Of a stretch of DNA of 64,000 nt, positions 18,622 to 27,641 are shown piece after piece. Below the pieces are notes generated by a model. That model saw nothing but the letters and a program-made list of their open reading frames with translations, was not told the origin of the DNA and did not search any database. Each line of letters begins with the position of its first letter. Within the stretch, counting starts at the first letter, position 1. The translations under genes and the position numbers were made by a program. Source of the DNA: Tardiphaga sp. P9-11 (GTDB lineage: Bacteria; Pseudomonadota; Alphaproteobacteria; Rhizobiales; Xanthobacteraceae); the NCBI RefSeq assembly GCF_008329525.1, contig NZ_NPKQ01000003.1, forward strand, positions 488,289-552,288. The letters are read 5' to 3'.

Positions 18622-20232
18622 CTACCCCAGCGCCCGCAACTCCCGCCTGAGCACCTTGCCCGTTGCCGTCATCGGCAGGCTCTCCGCAAACTGCACGTAG
18701 CGCGGATATTCGTGCGCAGCGAGTTGCGACTTCACAAAGTCCTGCAGCTCGCGCGCCAGTTTGTCACTCGGTTCAAAGCCCGGGCGCAGCACGATCCACG
18801 CCTTCACGGCTTCGGTACGGATCGGATCGGGAATGCCGACCACTGCCGACAGCGCCACCGCCGGATGTTTCAGCAGTGTGTGCTCGATCTCCGACGGGCC
18901 GATGCGATAGCCGGCGGAGGTGATCACGTCGTCTTCGCGCGACACATACCAGAAGTAACCGTCGTCATCCTGGATGCCGAGATCGCCGGTGAGCAAGAAT
19001 TCGCCCGCGAATTTCTTTGCGGTGCCTTCGGGGTTCTGCCAGTAGCCGAGCATGGTGCAGGGATTGGGCTGGCGCACGCCCACAATCCCGCGCTCTCCAC
19101 GCGGCAGCTCCTCGCCCTGCTCGTTGACGATGCGCACATCGAAGCCCGGCGTCGGCTTGCCCATCGATCCCGGCCTGATCGGAAACAGATCGGCATTGTT
19201 GCCGACCACGAGATTGCACTCGGTCTGTCCGTAGATCTCATGAGCGTCGATGCCGAACGTGTTGCGCACCCAGTCCAGCAATTCGGCGCCGAGCGACTCC
19301 CCGCCGGTGAGCATGCTGCGCAGCTTCACGCCATCATGTTTGACGTTTGCCTGGCGCATCAGCTTCAGCGCCGTCGGCGGCAAGAACACGTTGCGTATCT
19401 TGTGATCGGCCATCAGCTGCATCGCCGCCTCCGGCTCGAATTTCCTGGCGCGATAGCCGACGATGGGCACGCCATGATACCAGGCCGGGAACAGCGCATC
19501 GAACAGTCCGCCGATCCAGGCCCAGTCCGCCGGCGTCCAGTAGACATCGCCCGGTTTCGGGAAGAAGCCGTGTACCATCTCCACATTGGGCAGATGACCG
19601 AGCAGCACCCGATGCGCATGCAACGCGCCCTTGGGATTTCCTGTGGTGCCTGACGTGTAGATGATGATCGCGGGATCGTCGCAGGACGTATCGACCGTGG
19701 TGAAGTCTTCGGACGCCGCCTCGATTGCCGACCAGAACGGTTTGGCGCCGGCATGCGGTGCACTGTCCGTGACGTAGATATCTTGTAAATGAGGCAGCCG
19801 CTCGCGGATTTTCGACAACTTGTCCCAACCACTCGCGTCGGTGACGATGGCCTTGGCCCCGGAATTGGCAAGGCGGAATTCCAGCGCGTCCTCGCCGAAC
19901 AGCGTGAACAGCGGCACCGAGACCAGACCCGAACGGAACGCGGCGAGATGCACGATCGGCAATTCCACCGATTGCGACAAAAACACCGCAATGCGGTCGC
20001 CGCGCTGCAGGCCATCTGCCTTCAGCACATTGGCGAAGCTGCGGGAGAAAGCCTGCATCTCGTCGAAGGAGAAACGATGCGTGCCGCGGTCCTCATCCAC
20101 ATAGATCAGCGCCAGCCGCCCACTGCCGTCGGCATGACGGTCGCAGGCCACCGTCGCGATGTTGAATCGCTCCGGCACATCCCAGCGGAAATTGCGGGCG
20201 AGCGTCTCATAATCCGTGGTTTCGACCAGCAT
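18622..20232 (-). CDS. Acyl-CoA synthetase (AMP-forming, acetyl-CoA-synthetase-like)
   Basis: A 536-residue ligase that should adenylate a carboxylic acid and join it to CoA. The AMP-binding P-loop is IIIYTSGTTGNPKGA, followed by the A5 motif (EIYGQTECNLV) and A7/A8 (LLTGDLGIQDDDGYFWYVSREDDVITSAGYRIGPSEIE). The catalytic lysine is in TATGKVLRREL near the C-terminus. The length and N-terminus (NFRWDVPERFN) point to the acyl-CoA synthetase group for short or medium chains; exact substrate unknown. Monocistronic, converging on the SRPBCC operon. Confidence 0.92.
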   Translation of the reverse strand: MLVETTDYETLARNFRWDVPERFNIATVACDRHADGSGRLALIYVDEDRGTHRFSFDEMQAFSRSFANVLKADGLQRGDRIAVFLSQSVELPIVHLAAFRSGLVSVPLFTLFGEDALEFRLANSGAKAIVTDASGWDKLSKIRERLPHLQDIYVTDSAPHAGAKPFWSAIEAASEDFTTVDTSCDDPAIIIYTSGTTGNPKGALHAHRVLLGHLPNVEMVHGFFPKPGDVYWTPADWAWIGGLFDALFPAWYHGVPIVGYRARKFEPEAAMQLMADHKIRNVFLPPTALKLMRQANVKHDGVKLRSMLTGGESLGAELLDWVRNTFGIDAHEIYGQTECNLVVGNNADLFPIRPGSMGKPTPGFDVRIVNEQGEELPRGERGIVGVRQPNPCTMLGYWQNPEGTAKKFAGEFLLTGDLGIQDDDGYFWYVSREDDVITSAGYRIGPSEIEHTLLKHPAVALSAVVGIPDPIRTEAVKAWIVLRPGFEPSDKLARELQDFVKSQLAAHEYPRYVQFAESLPMTATGKVLRRELRALG

Positions 20233-20432
20233 GGCAGGCGGCTCCCTGCGGCCTCGCTTGCTTCTTCTCGTTATTCCAGGGGAGAAGTCTGAACGGCCGC
20301 AGTCCTATTCTTAAACGAGGAGTCGCGCCCGCCAAAGTGCCTTGAAATTCCCCGCTTGGCATGGTCTCAAGCACCCTATTCGGAACCCGGCGCTATCAGC
20401 GCCTTCGCAAGCTTAATCCGGCAGAAATTCCC

Positions 20433-21278
20433 ATGGCACGCAGGTTTTCGGCCGCCTACCAGTCGGAACCCGTGTCCAGCCTGGCACTGTGGGCGCGGCG
20501 CCTCGCGGTTTTCGCCGCCATTGCCGCCCTCACCTCGATCATCATCGTTCGCTTCGGGTTCCTCGAAGTGAAACCAGCGCTGATGACCTTCTTTGGGGCA
20601 TTGGGCTTTGCCGGCTTGTCGATCCTGGTCGCGCTCGCCGGCTTTGCCGCGATCTGGCAGAATGGCTCGCGCGGCATGAGCGTGATTCTGGTGGCGCTGA
20701 TGCTCGACGCGGTGATCCTGGCCTATCCCGGTTACCTTGCGTACCAATACCGCAAGCTGCCGAAGATCCACGACATCACCACGGACCCGATCGACCCGCC
20801 GCGCTTTGAGGCGCTAGCACGGCTGCGTATCGGCGACGACACCAACTCCGCCGTCTATTCCGGCCTCTACTCCGCCGAACAGCAGCGCGCTGCCTATCCG
20901 GATATCGAGCCGGTCGAACTCGAAGTGCCGGTACAGCGTGCCTATGACGTGGCACGCGCGCTGGTCGACAAGCGCAAGTGGACGATCATCGACGAGCGTC
21001 CGCCGCAGCCGCCGCGCCGCATCGGCCGCATCGAGGCCGTGGCGCGGACGCCGATCATGGGCTTTCGCGAGGACGTCTCGATCCGAGTGGTGCCGGACGG
21101 CGAAGGTTCGCGCGTCGATATCCGCTCGTCGTCGCGCTATTTCGAAGGCGATCTCGGCAGCAACGCAGCACGCATCACCAAGCTGATCGACGATATCAAT
21201 ACCGCCGTCGACAGCGCGCCGGCGCCGAAGAAGGCGGCGACGCCGGCGAAGGCCGCTGTGAAGGGCGTGAAGAAGTAG
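20433..21278 (+). CDS. DUF1499 domain-containing membrane protein
   Basis: A 281-residue protein. Residues 15-115 hold three hydrophobic segments; the C-terminal half has the DUF1499 pattern (YPDIEPVELEVPVQRAYDVARALV, ARTPIMGFREDVSIRV, VDIRSSSRYFEGDLGSNAARI). The tail is Ala/Lys/Pro-rich (PKKAATPAKAAVKGVKK). Function unknown. Start at 20433 (MARRFSAAYQ) is preferred over the frame opening at 20361 because of length in relatives and the hydrophobic onset. Confidence 0.85.
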   Translation: MARRFSAAYQSEPVSSLALWARRLAVFAAIAALTSIIIVRFGFLEVKPALMTFFGALGFAGLSILVALAGFAAIWQNGSRGMSVILVALMLDAVILAYPGYLAYQYRKLPKIHDITTDPIDPPRFEALARLRIGDDTNSAVYSGLYSAEQQRAAYPDIEPVELEVPVQRAYDVARALVDKRKWTIIDERPPQPPRRIGRIEAVARTPIMGFREDVSIRVVPDGEGSRVDIRSSSRYFEGDLGSNAARITKLIDDINTAVDSAPAPKKAATPAKAAVKGVKK

Positions 21279-21300
21279 GCCCTCGCCTCTCCGACCAGCC

Positions 21301-21352
21301 CTCACCCCCGCCCCCGTGCGAAGCGAAGCTTCGCTAGGCGGGGAGAGGTTAA
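21301..21352. repeat. Palindromic repeat between convergent genes, second copy
   Basis: Contains the same agcgaagcttcgct palindrome (21322-21335) and the same right flank (ggcggggagaggttaag) as 18567-18620, while the bases left of the palindrome match the mirror image of the other copy. It lies between the ends of the DUF1499 and aminotransferase genes. Confidence 0.7.
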
Positions 21353-21362
21353 GGAAGAGCGC

Positions 21363-22607
21363 TCAGCTCCGCGCCCGCTTCTCCACATTCGCGATCCGCT
21401 CGGGCACGCCGAACTCCTGCCGGCACACATCGGCCAGAACCGCGATGCCTTCGCGGATTTCATCATGCGTCGGGCTGGCAAAGCAGATCCGGATATGGCT
21501 GCCGGCATAGGCTTTATCGACGGACCATTCCGGACCCGGATTGATCGACACGCCGGCCTTCAGTGCGGCCTGATAGAGCTTCATCGCGTCGACATTGTCG
21601 GGCAGTTTGACCCACAGGAAGATGCCGCCTTTGGGATCGGCGAACTCCGCCGCCGTGCCGAACTGTTCGTTCAACGCGTCCATCAGGGTGTCCAGCTTGG
21701 CGCGCAGACCGCGCGTGGCTTTGGGCACATGGGTGGCGAAATGCGGCACGCAATATTCGGCCAGCACCATCTGCTCCAGCGCGCCGGATCCGGCATCGGT
21801 CTTCAGCGCCAGCATGCGTGACATGATCTCCCAGGGCGCGACGATGTAGCCGACACGCAAGGCTGGTGCGATCGACTTCGAGAACGAACCGATATGGATC
21901 ACGCTGCCGGTCTTATCCATCGCATGCAGCGCCGGGGGACGCTCGCCGCTCCAGATCAGGTCGGCATAGCAGTCGTCCTCGAAAATCGGGACGCAGTATC
22001 TGGCCGACAGTGCCAGCAATTCGCGGCGGCGACTCTCCGGCATGATGGTAGCGGTCGGATTCTGCACCGTCGGGATGGTGTAGATATATTTCGGACGGAT
22101 GCCCTTGCTCTTCAGGTCTTCCAAGGCGGCGGCCAGCGCGTCCATCTGCATGCCGTCCTGATCCAGGGGAATGCCGACGATGTTGACGCCGAGCCGGGTC
22201 AGCCGATTGATCGAGCCCTGGTAGCAGTCGCGCTCGATGATGACGGTGTCGCCCTTGGCCAGGAGGCTGTGATTGACAAGATCGAGGGCCTGCAACGAGC
22301 CGGAGACGACCAGGATGTCATCGGCGGTACAATCGATGCTCGCATCGCGCTTCAGCTTGGATGCGATGAAATCGCGCAGCGGCAGATAACCTTGCGGGCC
22401 GCTCGCCAGACCGTAGGTTGCCAGCGTGCGTCCCTCGCGCAGCATCACAGCATTGGCGGCAGCGGTGAGGCCCTCCACCGGCACCTGGTCCATGTCATTA
22501 TTCCCGCCGACGAAGCTGTATTTGGAAAGACCGGTCCATTTTGCCGCAGGTGCGGGCAGGCCCGGAGGCAGCAATGGCGCATAATCGAACCGTGTGGCGG
22601 TAGTCAT
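21363..22607 (-). CDS. PLP-dependent aminotransferase (class I/II, LysN-like)
   Basis: A 414-residue fold-type I aminotransferase without a GntR-type N-terminal DNA-binding domain. The PLP-binding lysine lies in IGSFSKSIAPALRVGY; other motifs are VSGSLQALDLV, IIERDCYQGS, IYTIPTVQNPTATIM and FEDDCYADL. The set resembles 2-aminoadipate/aromatic aminotransferases, but substrate cannot be assigned. Monocistronic, with a T-rich hairpin-like stretch in its leader (22626-22651). Confidence 0.9.
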   Translation of the reverse strand: MTTATRFDYAPLLPPGLPAPAAKWTGLSKYSFVGGNNDMDQVPVEGLTAAANAVMLREGRTLATYGLASGPQGYLPLRDFIASKLKRDASIDCTADDILVVSGSLQALDLVNHSLLAKGDTVIIERDCYQGSINRLTRLGVNIVGIPLDQDGMQMDALAAALEDLKSKGIRPKYIYTIPTVQNPTATIMPESRRRELLALSARYCVPIFEDDCYADLIWSGERPPALHAMDKTGSVIHIGSFSKSIAPALRVGYIVAPWEIMSRMLALKTDAGSGALEQMVLAEYCVPHFATHVPKATRGLRAKLDTLMDALNEQFGTAAEFADPKGGIFLWVKLPDNVDAMKLYQAALKAGVSINPGPEWSVDKAYAGSHIRICFASPTHDEIREGIAVLADVCRQEFGVPERIANVEKRARS

Positions 22608-22780
22608 GAACGTCGTCTCCCTGAAGCCTTCTCGTGGTGAAGGCCGTTTTTATGATGAAGGCCGCCTCGTTGGACCGCCCTCCGCGTGTATCGCGCCTTG
22701 AATGCCGGATTTACCCCTTTGCCCTCACGCGCCGCACCATTAGAGTGCCGCCGCAAAGATGAGCTTTTTCCGGCAGGTGC

Positions 22781-24508
22781 ATGCACGACTTAATCCGCGA
22801 TATCACGCTATGTATCCTGTTTGCGTGGGGCATCGGGCTCGTTGCGCATTTCACCCGGCAGCCGTTGATCCTTGCTTATCTGATCGCCGGCTTCATCATT
22901 GGGCCATTCGGCATCGGATGGGTCAAGTCGGACGAATCCATCAGCACGATCTCCGAACTCGGCCTGATCTTCATGCTGTTCATGATCGGTCTCGAGATCG
23001 ACCTGAAGAAGATCATCCGCGCCGGCAAGGTCATTCTGTTTGCGGCCGGCGGCCAATTGATCGGCGGCTGCGTGCTGGGTGCCGCCTTCTTCATGGCACT
23101 CGGGCTCAAGCTCGGTGGCGGCGGGTTCGACGCGCTGTATCTCAGCGTCGCATGTGCGCTGTCCTCGACGGTGGTCATCGTCAAGGTGCTCTATGAGAAG
23201 CGCGAACTCGACACGCTGCCGGGCCGCATCACGCTCGGCATCCTGGTGCTGCAGGACATCTTCGCGATCCTGTTTCTGGCGGTGCAGCCGAGTCTCGCCG
23301 ATCTGCAGGTCAGCGTCATCGCGCTGTCGATCGCCCGCGTCGGCGTGCTGGTGGCCACCGCGCTGATCCTGAGCCGCTATGTGCTACCGGCGCTATTCCA
23401 CCAGATCGCACGGCGCCCGGAACTGGTACTTCTGGGCGCGCTGGCATGGTGCTTCCTGATCGGTGAGATCGCCGAGCGGCTGCATCTGTCCCGCGAAATG
23501 GGCTCGCTGGTGGCCGGCGTGTCGCTCTCGACCTTCCCCTACGCGCTCGACGTCACCGCCAAAGTGACGACGCTGCGGGACTTCTTCATCACGCTGTTCT
23601 TCGTCGCCGTCGGTATGACGATCCCGATCCCGACCGGATCGGTGATCGGACTGGCGCTGATCATCGCCGTGTTCACGGTGGTCAGCCGCATCCTCACGAC
23701 CTTCACGCCGCTCTATCTGATGAAGCAGGGCCTGCGGGCCAGCCTGCTGCCGGCGCTCAATCTGGCGCAGATCAGCGAATTCTCGCTGGTGGTGCTCCAA
23801 ACGGGCATCGCCGCCGGCCACATCACCACCCAGACATCGAGCGCCGCATCCTTTGCCTTTGTTATTCTCGCGGTGCTCTCGACCTTCACCATGATGCGTA
23901 GCGACCAGATCACCCGCATGCTGATCGGCCCGCTGAAGCGGATAGGACTGCGCGACCTCGATCATGGCCAGGGCGGCGAGGCCGACCATGCAGCCGGCCA
24001 TGGCGACGCCCGCCGCATCGTCATTCTCGGCTTCTTTCGCACGGCCTCTGCCCTGCTCGCCGAGATCGAACGCCAGAACAAGGAGCTGCTCGACCAGATC
24101 AGCGTCGTCGACTTCAATCCGAACGTCTTCCGCACCCTGGTCGGGCGCGGCCAGCACGTGATCTATGGCGATATCAGCAATGTCGACACGCTGGTCCATG
24201 CCGGCGTCGGCAATGCCGAGATCATCATCCTCAGCGTACCGGACTCGCTGCTGAAGGGCGCGAACAACGAGAAGCTGGTCCGGCATGTCCGCTCGATCAA
24301 CCCCTCCGCCAAGATCATCTCGACCGCGGACGTGCTCCGCGACGTGAGCGATATTTACGCGGCCGGCGCCGACTACGTCACCGTGCCCCGGCTCAGCGAC
24401 GCCCATGCGCTGTACGAGGTGATCGAGGCCGCGGATCAGGGCCTGCTGGACGCCAAACGGGCCGAAACCGACGCGGAGCTGGCCGAACGGCGGGAAGTGC
24501 TGCCGTAG
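22781..24508 (+). CDS. Kef/YbaL-type cation:proton antiporter
   Basis: A 575-residue CPA2 antiporter: about 12 membrane segments in residues 1-380 (LILAYLIAGFIIGPFGIG, SELGLIFMLFMIGLEID, CALSSTVVIVKVL) and a C-terminal RCK/TrkA-N domain (from about 415). It should exchange K+ or Na+ for protons. In the RCK domain the usual GxGxxG nucleotide loop reads ILGFFRTASALL, so NAD(H) binding may be lost, although the downstream DFNPNVFRTLVGRGQHVIYGD strand is kept. Starts at ATG 22781. Monocistronic. Confidence 0.9.
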   Translation: MHDLIRDITLCILFAWGIGLVAHFTRQPLILAYLIAGFIIGPFGIGWVKSDESISTISELGLIFMLFMIGLEIDLKKIIRAGKVILFAAGGQLIGGCVLGAAFFMALGLKLGGGGFDALYLSVACALSSTVVIVKVLYEKRELDTLPGRITLGILVLQDIFAILFLAVQPSLADLQVSVIALSIARVGVLVATALILSRYVLPALFHQIARRPELVLLGALAWCFLIGEIAERLHLSREMGSLVAGVSLSTFPYALDVTAKVTTLRDFFITLFFVAVGMTIPIPTGSVIGLALIIAVFTVVSRILTTFTPLYLMKQGLRASLLPALNLAQISEFSLVVLQTGIAAGHITTQTSSAASFAFVILAVLSTFTMMRSDQITRMLIGPLKRIGLRDLDHGQGGEADHAAGHGDARRIVILGFFRTASALLAEIERQNKELLDQISVVDFNPNVFRTLVGRGQHVIYGDISNVDTLVHAGVGNAEIIILSVPDSLLKGANNEKLVRHVRSINPSAKIISTADVLRDVSDIYAAGADYVTVPRLSDAHALYEVIEAADQGLLDAKRAETDAELAERREVLP

Positions 24509-24624
24509 GGCCTATTCCGCACTGCGAACCCGCATACCGCCCCCCATTTCCGCGGGTTGCACCGCCCCCCGCTCTGCGCCATATGGACCTCACACAGAGC
24601 AAGCGTGCATCCGAGGCGAATCTT

Positions 24625-25701
24625 ATGGCCGACCCGATTTCAGACGTTCTGCAAGCCTTTGCCGCCGGCGAAATGGTCGTGGTAACCGACGATGACGACC
24701 GCGAGGGCGAAGGCGACCTCATCGTCGCCGCGTCGTTCTGTACCGCCGAGAAGATGGCCTTCATCATCCGGCATACATCGGGCATCGTCTGCGCGCCGAT
24801 CACCACCGAGGATGCGCGCCGGCTGCGGCTCGACCCGATGGTCGTCAACAACGATAGCAATCACACCACCGCCTTTACCGTCTCCATCGATTACAAGCCC
24901 GATAACGGTACCGGTATCTCGGCCGAAGAACGCGCCTCCTGCTGCCGCGCGCTAACGAATCCCAATGCCGGCGCCAACGACTTCGCGCGCCCGGGCCATA
25001 TCTTCCCGCTGATCGCCAAGGACGGTGGCGTATTGATGCGCTCCGGCCATACCGAAGCCGCCGTCGATCTCTGCAAGATGGCCAATCTGTCGCCAGTCGG
25101 CGTCATCAGCGAATTGATGAATGACGACGGCTCGGTGATGAAGGGCCAGCAAGTCGTCGATTTCGCTGCCAAGCATAAATTGAAGCATGTCACCATCGCC
25201 GACATGATCGCCTATCGGCAGGCGCGCGAGAAGCTGATCGAGCGCGTCTCGACCTTCACCACCGAAAGCCCGATCGGCACGCTGCAGGGCTATTCCTACC
25301 GCTCGCCCTTCGACCCCATCCACCATGTTGCCTTCGTTTACGGCAGCGTCGGCGACGGCAAGAATGTACTGACGCGCTTCCACAAGCCGAACATCGTCCG
25401 CGACATGTTCAGCGGCCCGGCGAAGATGAATGTCGTGCTGGAGCGCTTCAAGAAAAACGGCAGCGGCGTTCTCGTATACCTGCGCGATGGCGCTGCAGGT
25501 GTTCCCGTCGAGCCGCTGGCCACGCCGAAATCAGCCGAAGCCGACCGCAACCGGCAGTGGCGTGAAATCGGTGTCGGTGCACAGATCCTGCGCGATCTGG
25601 GCGTTACCTCGATCCGTCACCTGACCTCGACGACCCATGACTACAAGGGACTGTCGGGTTTCGGCATCGAGATCGCCTGCAACGAACAGCTTGATGGCTA
25701 G
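24625..25701 (+). CDS. ribB: 3,4-dihydroxy-2-butanone 4-phosphate synthase with degenerate GTP cyclohydrolase II domain
   Basis: A 358-residue riboflavin-pathway enzyme. The N-terminal domain turns ribulose 5-phosphate into 3,4-dihydroxy-2-butanone 4-phosphate and formate and is intact: DDDDREGEGDLIVAASF, ARPGHIFPL, MRSGHTEAAVDLCKMA. The C-terminal domain (about 200-358) aligns in outline with GTP cyclohydrolase II but lacks the three zinc cysteines (the segment reads VRDMFSGPAKMNVVLERF), so it should not open GTP. ATG at 24625 has GAGG nine bases ahead; ATG at 24583 is possible. No FMN riboswitch was seen in the short leader. Confidence 0.92.
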   Translation: MADPISDVLQAFAAGEMVVVTDDDDREGEGDLIVAASFCTAEKMAFIIRHTSGIVCAPITTEDARRLRLDPMVVNNDSNHTTAFTVSIDYKPDNGTGISAEERASCCRALTNPNAGANDFARPGHIFPLIAKDGGVLMRSGHTEAAVDLCKMANLSPVGVISELMNDDGSVMKGQQVVDFAAKHKLKHVTIADMIAYRQAREKLIERVSTFTTESPIGTLQGYSYRSPFDPIHHVAFVYGSVGDGKNVLTRFHKPNIVRDMFSGPAKMNVVLERFKKNGSGVLVYLRDGAAGVPVEPLATPKSAEADRNRQWREIGVGAQILRDLGVTSIRHLTSTTHDYKGLSGFGIEIACNEQLDG

Positions 25702-25731
25702 AGGTCGAAGACCTAAAATGCCGCATTCCAT

Positions 25732-25809
25732 ATAGGCCAAGGTCACCTCTTGCGGCGATGGCCTATGTGAGACGTAGATGCGCAGGCAAGGAAACCAAAA
25801 AGCCTGCGC
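25732..25809 (+). other. Two hairpins between ribB and gcdH
   Basis: Arms ataggcc/ggcctat (25732-25738, 25760-25766) and gcgcaggc/gcctgcgc (25780-25787, 25802-25809). Neither is followed by a clear T run. They may end ribB transcripts or shape the 5' leader of the dehydrogenase gene. Confidence 0.45.
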
Positions 25810-25840
25810 ACTAATCAGCCACGATATGAAAGGGATTTCG

Positions 25841-27052
25841 ATGAGCGTTGCCCCCAAGGGTAAGGACAAGCCTGCTGCGAATTTTCAGTGGGACGATGCG
25901 TTCGTGCTCGATAGCCAGCTCACCGAAGACGAGCGCATGATCCGCGACACCGCGCGCGCTTACGCCCAGGACAAGCTGCTGCCGCGCGTCAACGACGCTT
26001 ATCTCAACGAGCATACCGACCGCGAAATCTTCAACGAGATGGGCGAGCTCGGCCTGATCGGCATCACGCTGCCGGAAGATTACGGCTGCGCCAATGCCAG
26101 CTATGTCGCCTACGGCCTCGTGGCCCGTGAAATCGAGCGCGTCGACTCCGGCTATCGCTCGATGAATTCGGTGCAGTCGTCGCTGGTGATGTATCCGATC
26201 TACGCTTACGGCAGCGAAGAGCAGCGCAAGAAGTACCTGCCCAAGCTCGCCACCGGCGAATGGGTCGGCTGCTTCGGCCTCACCGAGCCCGATGCCGGCT
26301 CCGATCCCGGCGGCATGAAGACCCGCGCCGAAAAGGTCAGCGATGGCTACAAGCTGTCGGGCTCCAAGATGTGGATCTCCAACGCCCCGATCGCCGACGT
26401 GTTCGTGGTGTGGGCGAAGTCCGCCGCCCATGACAACCAGATCCGTGGCTTCATCCTCGAGAAGGGCATGAAGGGCCTCTCGGCGCCGAAGATCGGCGGC
26501 AAGCTCTCCTTGCGCGCCTCGATCACCGGCGAGATCGTGATGGACGGCGTGATCGTTCCGGAAGAGAATCTGCTGCCCAACGTGTCGGGCCTGAAGGGTC
26601 CGTTCGGCTGCCTCAACCGCGCCCGTTACGGCATCTCCTGGGGCGTGCTCGGCGCCGCCGAGGACTGCATGGCCCGCGCCCGCCAGTACACGCTGGACCG
26701 CAAGCAATTCAACCGCCCGCTCGCTGCCACCCAATTGGTGCAGAAGAAGCTCGCCGACATGCTGACCGAAATCTCGCTGGGCTTGCAGGGCAGCTTGCGC
26801 GTCGGCCGCCTGATGGACGAAGGCAATTTCCATCCGGACATGATCTCGGTGGTGAAGCGCAACAATTGCGGCAAGTCGCTCGACATCGCCCGCATGGCCC
26901 GCGACATGCACGGCGGCAACGGCATCCAGGCCGAATACCACGTGATGCGCCATGCGCAGAACCTGGAAACCGTGAACACCTATGAGGGCACGCACGACGT
27001 CCACGCGCTGATCCTCGGCCGCGCCATCACGGGCATCCAGGCGTTCGGCTAA
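25841..27052 (+). CDS. gcdH: Glutaryl-CoA dehydrogenase (acyl-CoA dehydrogenase family)
   Basis: A 403-residue flavoenzyme that should oxidise and decarboxylate glutaryl-CoA to crotonyl-CoA in lysine/tryptophan and aromatic catabolism. The C-terminus ([19 protein letters not shown]) is the hallmark of glutaryl-CoA dehydrogenases and contains the catalytic glutamate (YEG). Other family motifs are [16 protein letters not shown] and [20 protein letters not shown] at 25841 follows GAAAGGG. It is followed by a strong terminator, so monocistronic. Confidence 0.93.
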   Translation: MSVAPKGKDKPAANFQWDDAFVLDSQLTEDERMIRDTARAYAQDKLLPRVNDAYLNEHTDREIFNEMGELGLIGITLPEDYGCANASYVAYGLVAREIERVDSGYRSMNSVQSSLVMYPIYAYGSEEQRKKYLPKLATGEWVGCFGLTEPDAGSDPGGMKTRAEKVSDGYKLSGSKMWISNAPIADVFVVWAKSAAHDNQIRGFILEKGMKGLSAPKIGGKLSLRASITGEIVMDGVIVPEENLLPNVSGLKGPFGCLNRARYGISWGVLGAAEDCMARARQYTLDRKQFNRPLAATQLVQKKLADMLTEISLGLQGSLRVGRLMDEGNFHPDMISVVKRNNCGKSLDIARMARDMHGGNGIQAEYHVMRHAQNLETVNTYEGTHDVHALILGRAITGIQAFG

Positions 27053-27081
27053 GCCGCTCGCGCTTTAAATCAACCGCTTCG

Positions 27082-27110
27082 AAATGCCCGGCCTCGCGCC
27101 GGGCATTTTT
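27082..27110 (+). terminator. Rho-independent terminator of gcdH
   Basis: Perfect 11-base arms aaatgcccggc (27082-27092) and gccgggcattt (27098-27108), a five-base loop and a T run. Confidence 0.92.
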
Positions 27111-27137
27111 CGTTTGCGGGCTTCAAAACCGGGCGGG

Positions 27138-27176
27138 TTGACGCTCGCCCTTTCATGTATCATCATAAGTTACATG
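27138..27176 (+). promoter_or_regulatory. Candidate promoter and operator of the Rrf2-oxidoreductase pair
   Basis: A -35-like TTGACG (27138-27143) and -10-like CATCAT (27161-27166) are followed or overlapped by inverted arms catgta (27154-27159) and tacatg (27171-27176), the latter covering the start codon. Rrf2 regulators usually control their own operon, so this palindrome is a reasonable operator. Confidence 0.5.
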
Positions 27177-27641
27177 AGACGAGACAACCGCCTTTCCGCC
27201 ACGCTGCACGCGCTGCTGCACATGGCCGAGCAGAACCGCCCGATGACCTCGGCCGAACTGGCCATGTGCATGACCACCAATGCCGTGGTCGTCCGCCGCA
27301 CCATGGCTGGGCTGCGAGACGTTGGTCTGGTGCGTTCCGAAAAGGGCCATGGCGGCGGCTGGGAGATCGCGCGCGACCTCTCAAGCGTGACGCTGAAGGA
27401 CATCTATGACGCGCTGGGCAAGCCCAGCCTGATGGCCATGGGCATTCATCTGGAAAGCCCGACCTGCCTCGTCGAACAGGCTGTCAATCACTCGCTCACA
27501 TCGGCCTTCGCGGAAGCGGAGGCAGTCCTGATCGGCCGCCTTGCGGACGTCACGCTGGCGCAGCTCGCCGCGGATTTTCACGCGCGGGCAGAGGATCATC
27601 GCAGCAAAATTCAGATCAAGATTTCAAGGAAAACAAAATGA
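27174..27641 (+). CDS. Rrf2 family transcriptional regulator
   Basis: A 155-residue winged-helix regulator: MRRDNRLSATLHALLHMAEQ, MTSAELAMCMTTNAVVVRRTMAGLRDVGLV (helix-turn-helix) and GHGGGWEIARDLSSVTLKDIYDAL (wing). It lacks the three-cysteine cluster motif of IscR/NsrR; only C92-like (SPTCLVEQ) and the Met/Cys pair in MCM are near, so a thiol-based or other signal is more likely. It overlaps the next gene by four bases (ATGA), showing a two-gene operon. The start has little ribosome site, possibly a near-leaderless mRNA. Confidence 0.9.
   Translation: MRRDNRLSATLHALLHMAEQNRPMTSAELAMCMTTNAVVVRRTMAGLRDVGLVRSEKGHGGGWEIARDLSSVTLKDIYDALGKPSLMAMGIHLESPTCLVEQAVNHSLTSAFAEAEAVLIGRLADVTLAQLAADFHARAEDHRSKIQIKISRKTK

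Noticed and set aside
22626..22651. Terminator gccttc...gaaggc followed by T run
   Set aside because: It points rightward but no rightward gene ends there; it lies in the leader of the leftward aminotransferase gene and may be fortuitous.
24509..24624. FMN riboswitch before ribB
   Set aside because: About 115 bases without the conserved RFN element segments.
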